Positions 4,390 to 5,293 of a DNA stretch of 5,293 nucleotides are shown here, piece by piece (within the stretch, counting starts at the first letter, position 1; every line of letters starts with the position of its first letter). The notes under the pieces were generated by a model, which worked only from the letters and a program-made list of their open reading frames with translations, made no database searches and was not told the DNA's origin. The stretch lies in assembly GCA_016874875.1 (NCBI GenBank), contig VGTA01000294.1, positions 1 through 5,293 of the forward strand, in the 5' to 3' direction. This stretch comes from Deltaproteobacteria bacterium. GTDB taxonomy: Bacteria > Myxococcota_A > Bradymonadia > UBA7976 > VGTA01. A program made the translations under genes and the position numbers.

Positions 4390-5293
4390 TCAAGCGCGCC
4401 GCGGCTCCACCCAGCGATAAGCGTCCCGCTCGCGCCGCCACGGCGTCACCACGCACTCCCCCTCAAAGAGCCGCCACCGCGCCGCCGCCCCGAGCGCGCC
4501 AAAGAAGCGCGTCTTGCTCGCGGCGTCTAAGCCGAGCGCCGTGAGCACCTCGCGCACCTCAAGCGCCCCCTGAGCGCGCAGCTCCTCAACGAAGCGCGCT
4601 ATGAGCGGGTCCAAGCCCTCACACCAGCGCGCGAGCTCCTCCGCGGTGAGGTGACGCAGCGGCGCGGAGTCCCCCTTGGCGAGCGTGGCGCTCTGGGCGC
4701 CCTGGGCGCCCTGGGCGCCCTGGGCGCTCTGGGCGCTCTGGGCGCTCTGGGCGCTCTGGGCGCTCTGGGCGCTCTGGGCGCTCTGGGCGCTCTGGGCGCT
4801 CTGGGCGCTCTGGGCGCTCTGGGCGCTCTGGGCGCTCTGGGCGCTCTGCGTGTCCTGCGCGTCCGCTGCGCCCTTGGCGCCCTTGGCGCCCTTGGCGCCC
4901 TTGGCGCCCTGCGCGCCCTTGACGCCCTGCGCGCCCTTGACGCCCTGCGCGCCGTGCGCGCCGTGCTCGTCCGCTAAGCCCTTGGCGCCCTGCGCGCCCT
5001 GCGCGCTGTGCTCGTCCGCTAAGCCCTTCGTGCCCTTGGCGCCCTTGGCGCCGTCCTTTGCGTCCTTGGCGCCTTTGGCGCCCTTGGCGCCTTTGGCGCC
5101 TTTGACGCCCTTTGCGTCCTGCGCGCCCTGCACGCTCTGCGCGCCCTTTGCGTCCCGCGCGCCCTTTGCGTCCCGCGCGCCCTGCGCGTCCCGCGCGCCC
5201 TGCGCGTCCCGCGCGCCCTGCGTGCCCTGCGCGTCCCGCGTGCCCTGCGTGCCCTGCGCGCCCTGCGCGCCCTGCGCGCCCTGCGCGCCCTTT
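4390..5293 (-). CDS. Collagen-like triplet-repeat protein, C-terminal part (5'-partial)
   Basis: The frame is open from the right window edge to a TGA at 4392-4390, 300 codons plus stop. A GTG at 5133 could start it, but the same repeat pattern continues upstream without a stop, so the true start probably lies outside. Residues follow a triplet rhythm of Gly/Ser/Asp, then Ala (sometimes Val, Thr or Leu), then Gln/Lys/Arg. This resembles collagen-like Gly-X-Y repeats (GAQ, GAK, GVK), but 14 successive SAQ triplets replace Gly, and one extra Asp breaks the phase (DAK-D-GAK). Two GLA-DEH interruptions occur. The last 98 residues are unique: LTAEELARW, ALEVREVLTALGLDAASKTRFF, then WRLFEGECVV and YRWVEP, suggesting helices followed by strands. 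I do not recognise this domain. The multiple-of-three repeat keeps most frames open, so the non-repeat C-terminus is the main evidence of coding. Function is unknown. Confidence 0.65.
   Translation of the reverse strand, partial: KGAQGAQGAQGAQGTQGTRDAQGTQGARDAQGARDAQGARDAKGARDAKGAQSVQGAQDAKGVKGAKGAKGAKGAKDAKDGAKGAKGTKGLADEHSAQGAQGAKGLADEHGAHGAQGVKGAQGVKGAQGAKGAKGAKGAKGAADAQDTQSAQSAQSAQSAQSAQSAQSAQSAQSAQSAQSAQSAQSAQSAQGAQGAQGAQSATLAKGDSAPLRHLTAEELARWCEGLDPLIARFVEELRAQGALEVREVLTALGLDAASKTRFFGALGAAARWRLFEGECVVTPWRRERDAYRWVEPRRA
4687..4848. repeat. 9-bp tandem array, 18 units (14 identical)
   Basis: On the plus strand the unit is GGCGCTCTG: one copy at 4687-4695, three GGCGCCCTG variants to 4722, then 14 identical copies at 4723-4848. 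In the minus-strand gene these encode (S-A-Q)x14 followed by (G-A-Q)x3. A unit of three codons means copy-number change lengthens or shortens the protein without frameshift. The perfect identity suggests recent expansion. Confidence 0.95.
4873..5293. repeat. Degenerate 9/18-bp repeats continuing to the window edge
   Basis: Units such as GGCGCCCTT (G-A-K), GGCGCCCTG (G-A-Q) and an 18-bp GCGCGCCCTTTGCGTCCC type (encoding G-A-R-D-A-K) continue from the perfect array to the right edge. Variation is mainly single base changes between GGC, AGC and GAC (Gly, Ser, Asp) and among CAG, AAG and CGG (Gln, Lys, Arg), as expected of an ageing repeat array. Confidence 0.85.
4963..5028. repeat. Two copies of a 21-base insert 45 bases apart
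   Basis: A 21-base block beginning GTGCTCGTCCGCTAAG occurs at 4963-4983 and 5008-5028. In the minus-strand frame it encodes K-G-L-A-D-E-H, interrupting the GAQ/GAK rhythm twice. The 45-base spacing is five 9-bp units, so the pair probably arose by duplication of a larger block. Confidence 0.85.

Noticed and set aside
4651..4977. Plus-strand frame encoding (Gly-Ala-Leu) repeats
   Set aside because: It is almost entirely the 9-bp array read on the other strand. It ends inside the repeats and lacks a unique domain, while the minus-strand frame continues through a non-repeat C-terminus and off the window edge.
4687..5293. CRISPR array
   Set aside because: The repeats are contiguous 9-bp units without unique spacers and translate as a regular peptide.

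Overview
This 5.3 kb window is very GC-rich. Its genes are tightly packed, and nearly all carry proline/alanine/glycine-rich low-complexity segments. The gene set is bacterial and includes a periplasmic di-haem peroxidase, which points to a Gram-negative cell envelope. A high-GC lineage such as Myxococcota would fit, but that is a guess from composition and nothing here proves it.

Layout. On the minus strand, reading leftwards from 2719, three genes are closely spaced: selO/ydiU (2719-971), a TY-Chap/SseB-like protein (935-90), and the first 28 codons of a membrane or secreted protein (84-1, cut by the window edge). Gaps are 35 and 5 bases and each start has a Shine-Dalgarno-like sequence, so this looks like one operon. 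Divergently, across an 81-base gap, a single-domain Rieske [2Fe-2S] protein (2801-3169) reads rightwards. A 152-base intergenic region follows. It holds a perfect TTGACA, a small inverted repeat, and an AT-rich 7-1-7 palindrome resembling a Fur/PerR-family operator. It leads into a complete bacterial di-haem cytochrome c peroxidase gene (3322-4374). Fifteen bases beyond its stop, a convergent minus-strand gene (4390 to beyond 5293) encodes a long Gly/Ser/Asp-Ala-Gln/Lys triplet-repeat protein ending in a unique domain of about 98 residues. That gene contains a 9-bp tandem array (18 units, 14 of them identical in a row) and runs off the right edge.

How the genes may work together. SelO (protein AMPylation, tied to oxidative stress in studied bacteria), the Rieske protein and the peroxidase all have redox or peroxide-related roles. 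The peroxide-regulator-like palindrome before the peroxidase gene fits that theme. Joint function is inferred from neighbourhood only. The triplet-repeat gene is convergent and probably unrelated. A recurring trait is in-frame tandem repetition in or beside coding DNA: 9-bp units in the repeat protein, 12/15-bp units in the peroxidase signal peptide, 12-bp units in the SseB-like N-terminus, and a 15-bp unit at the left edge.
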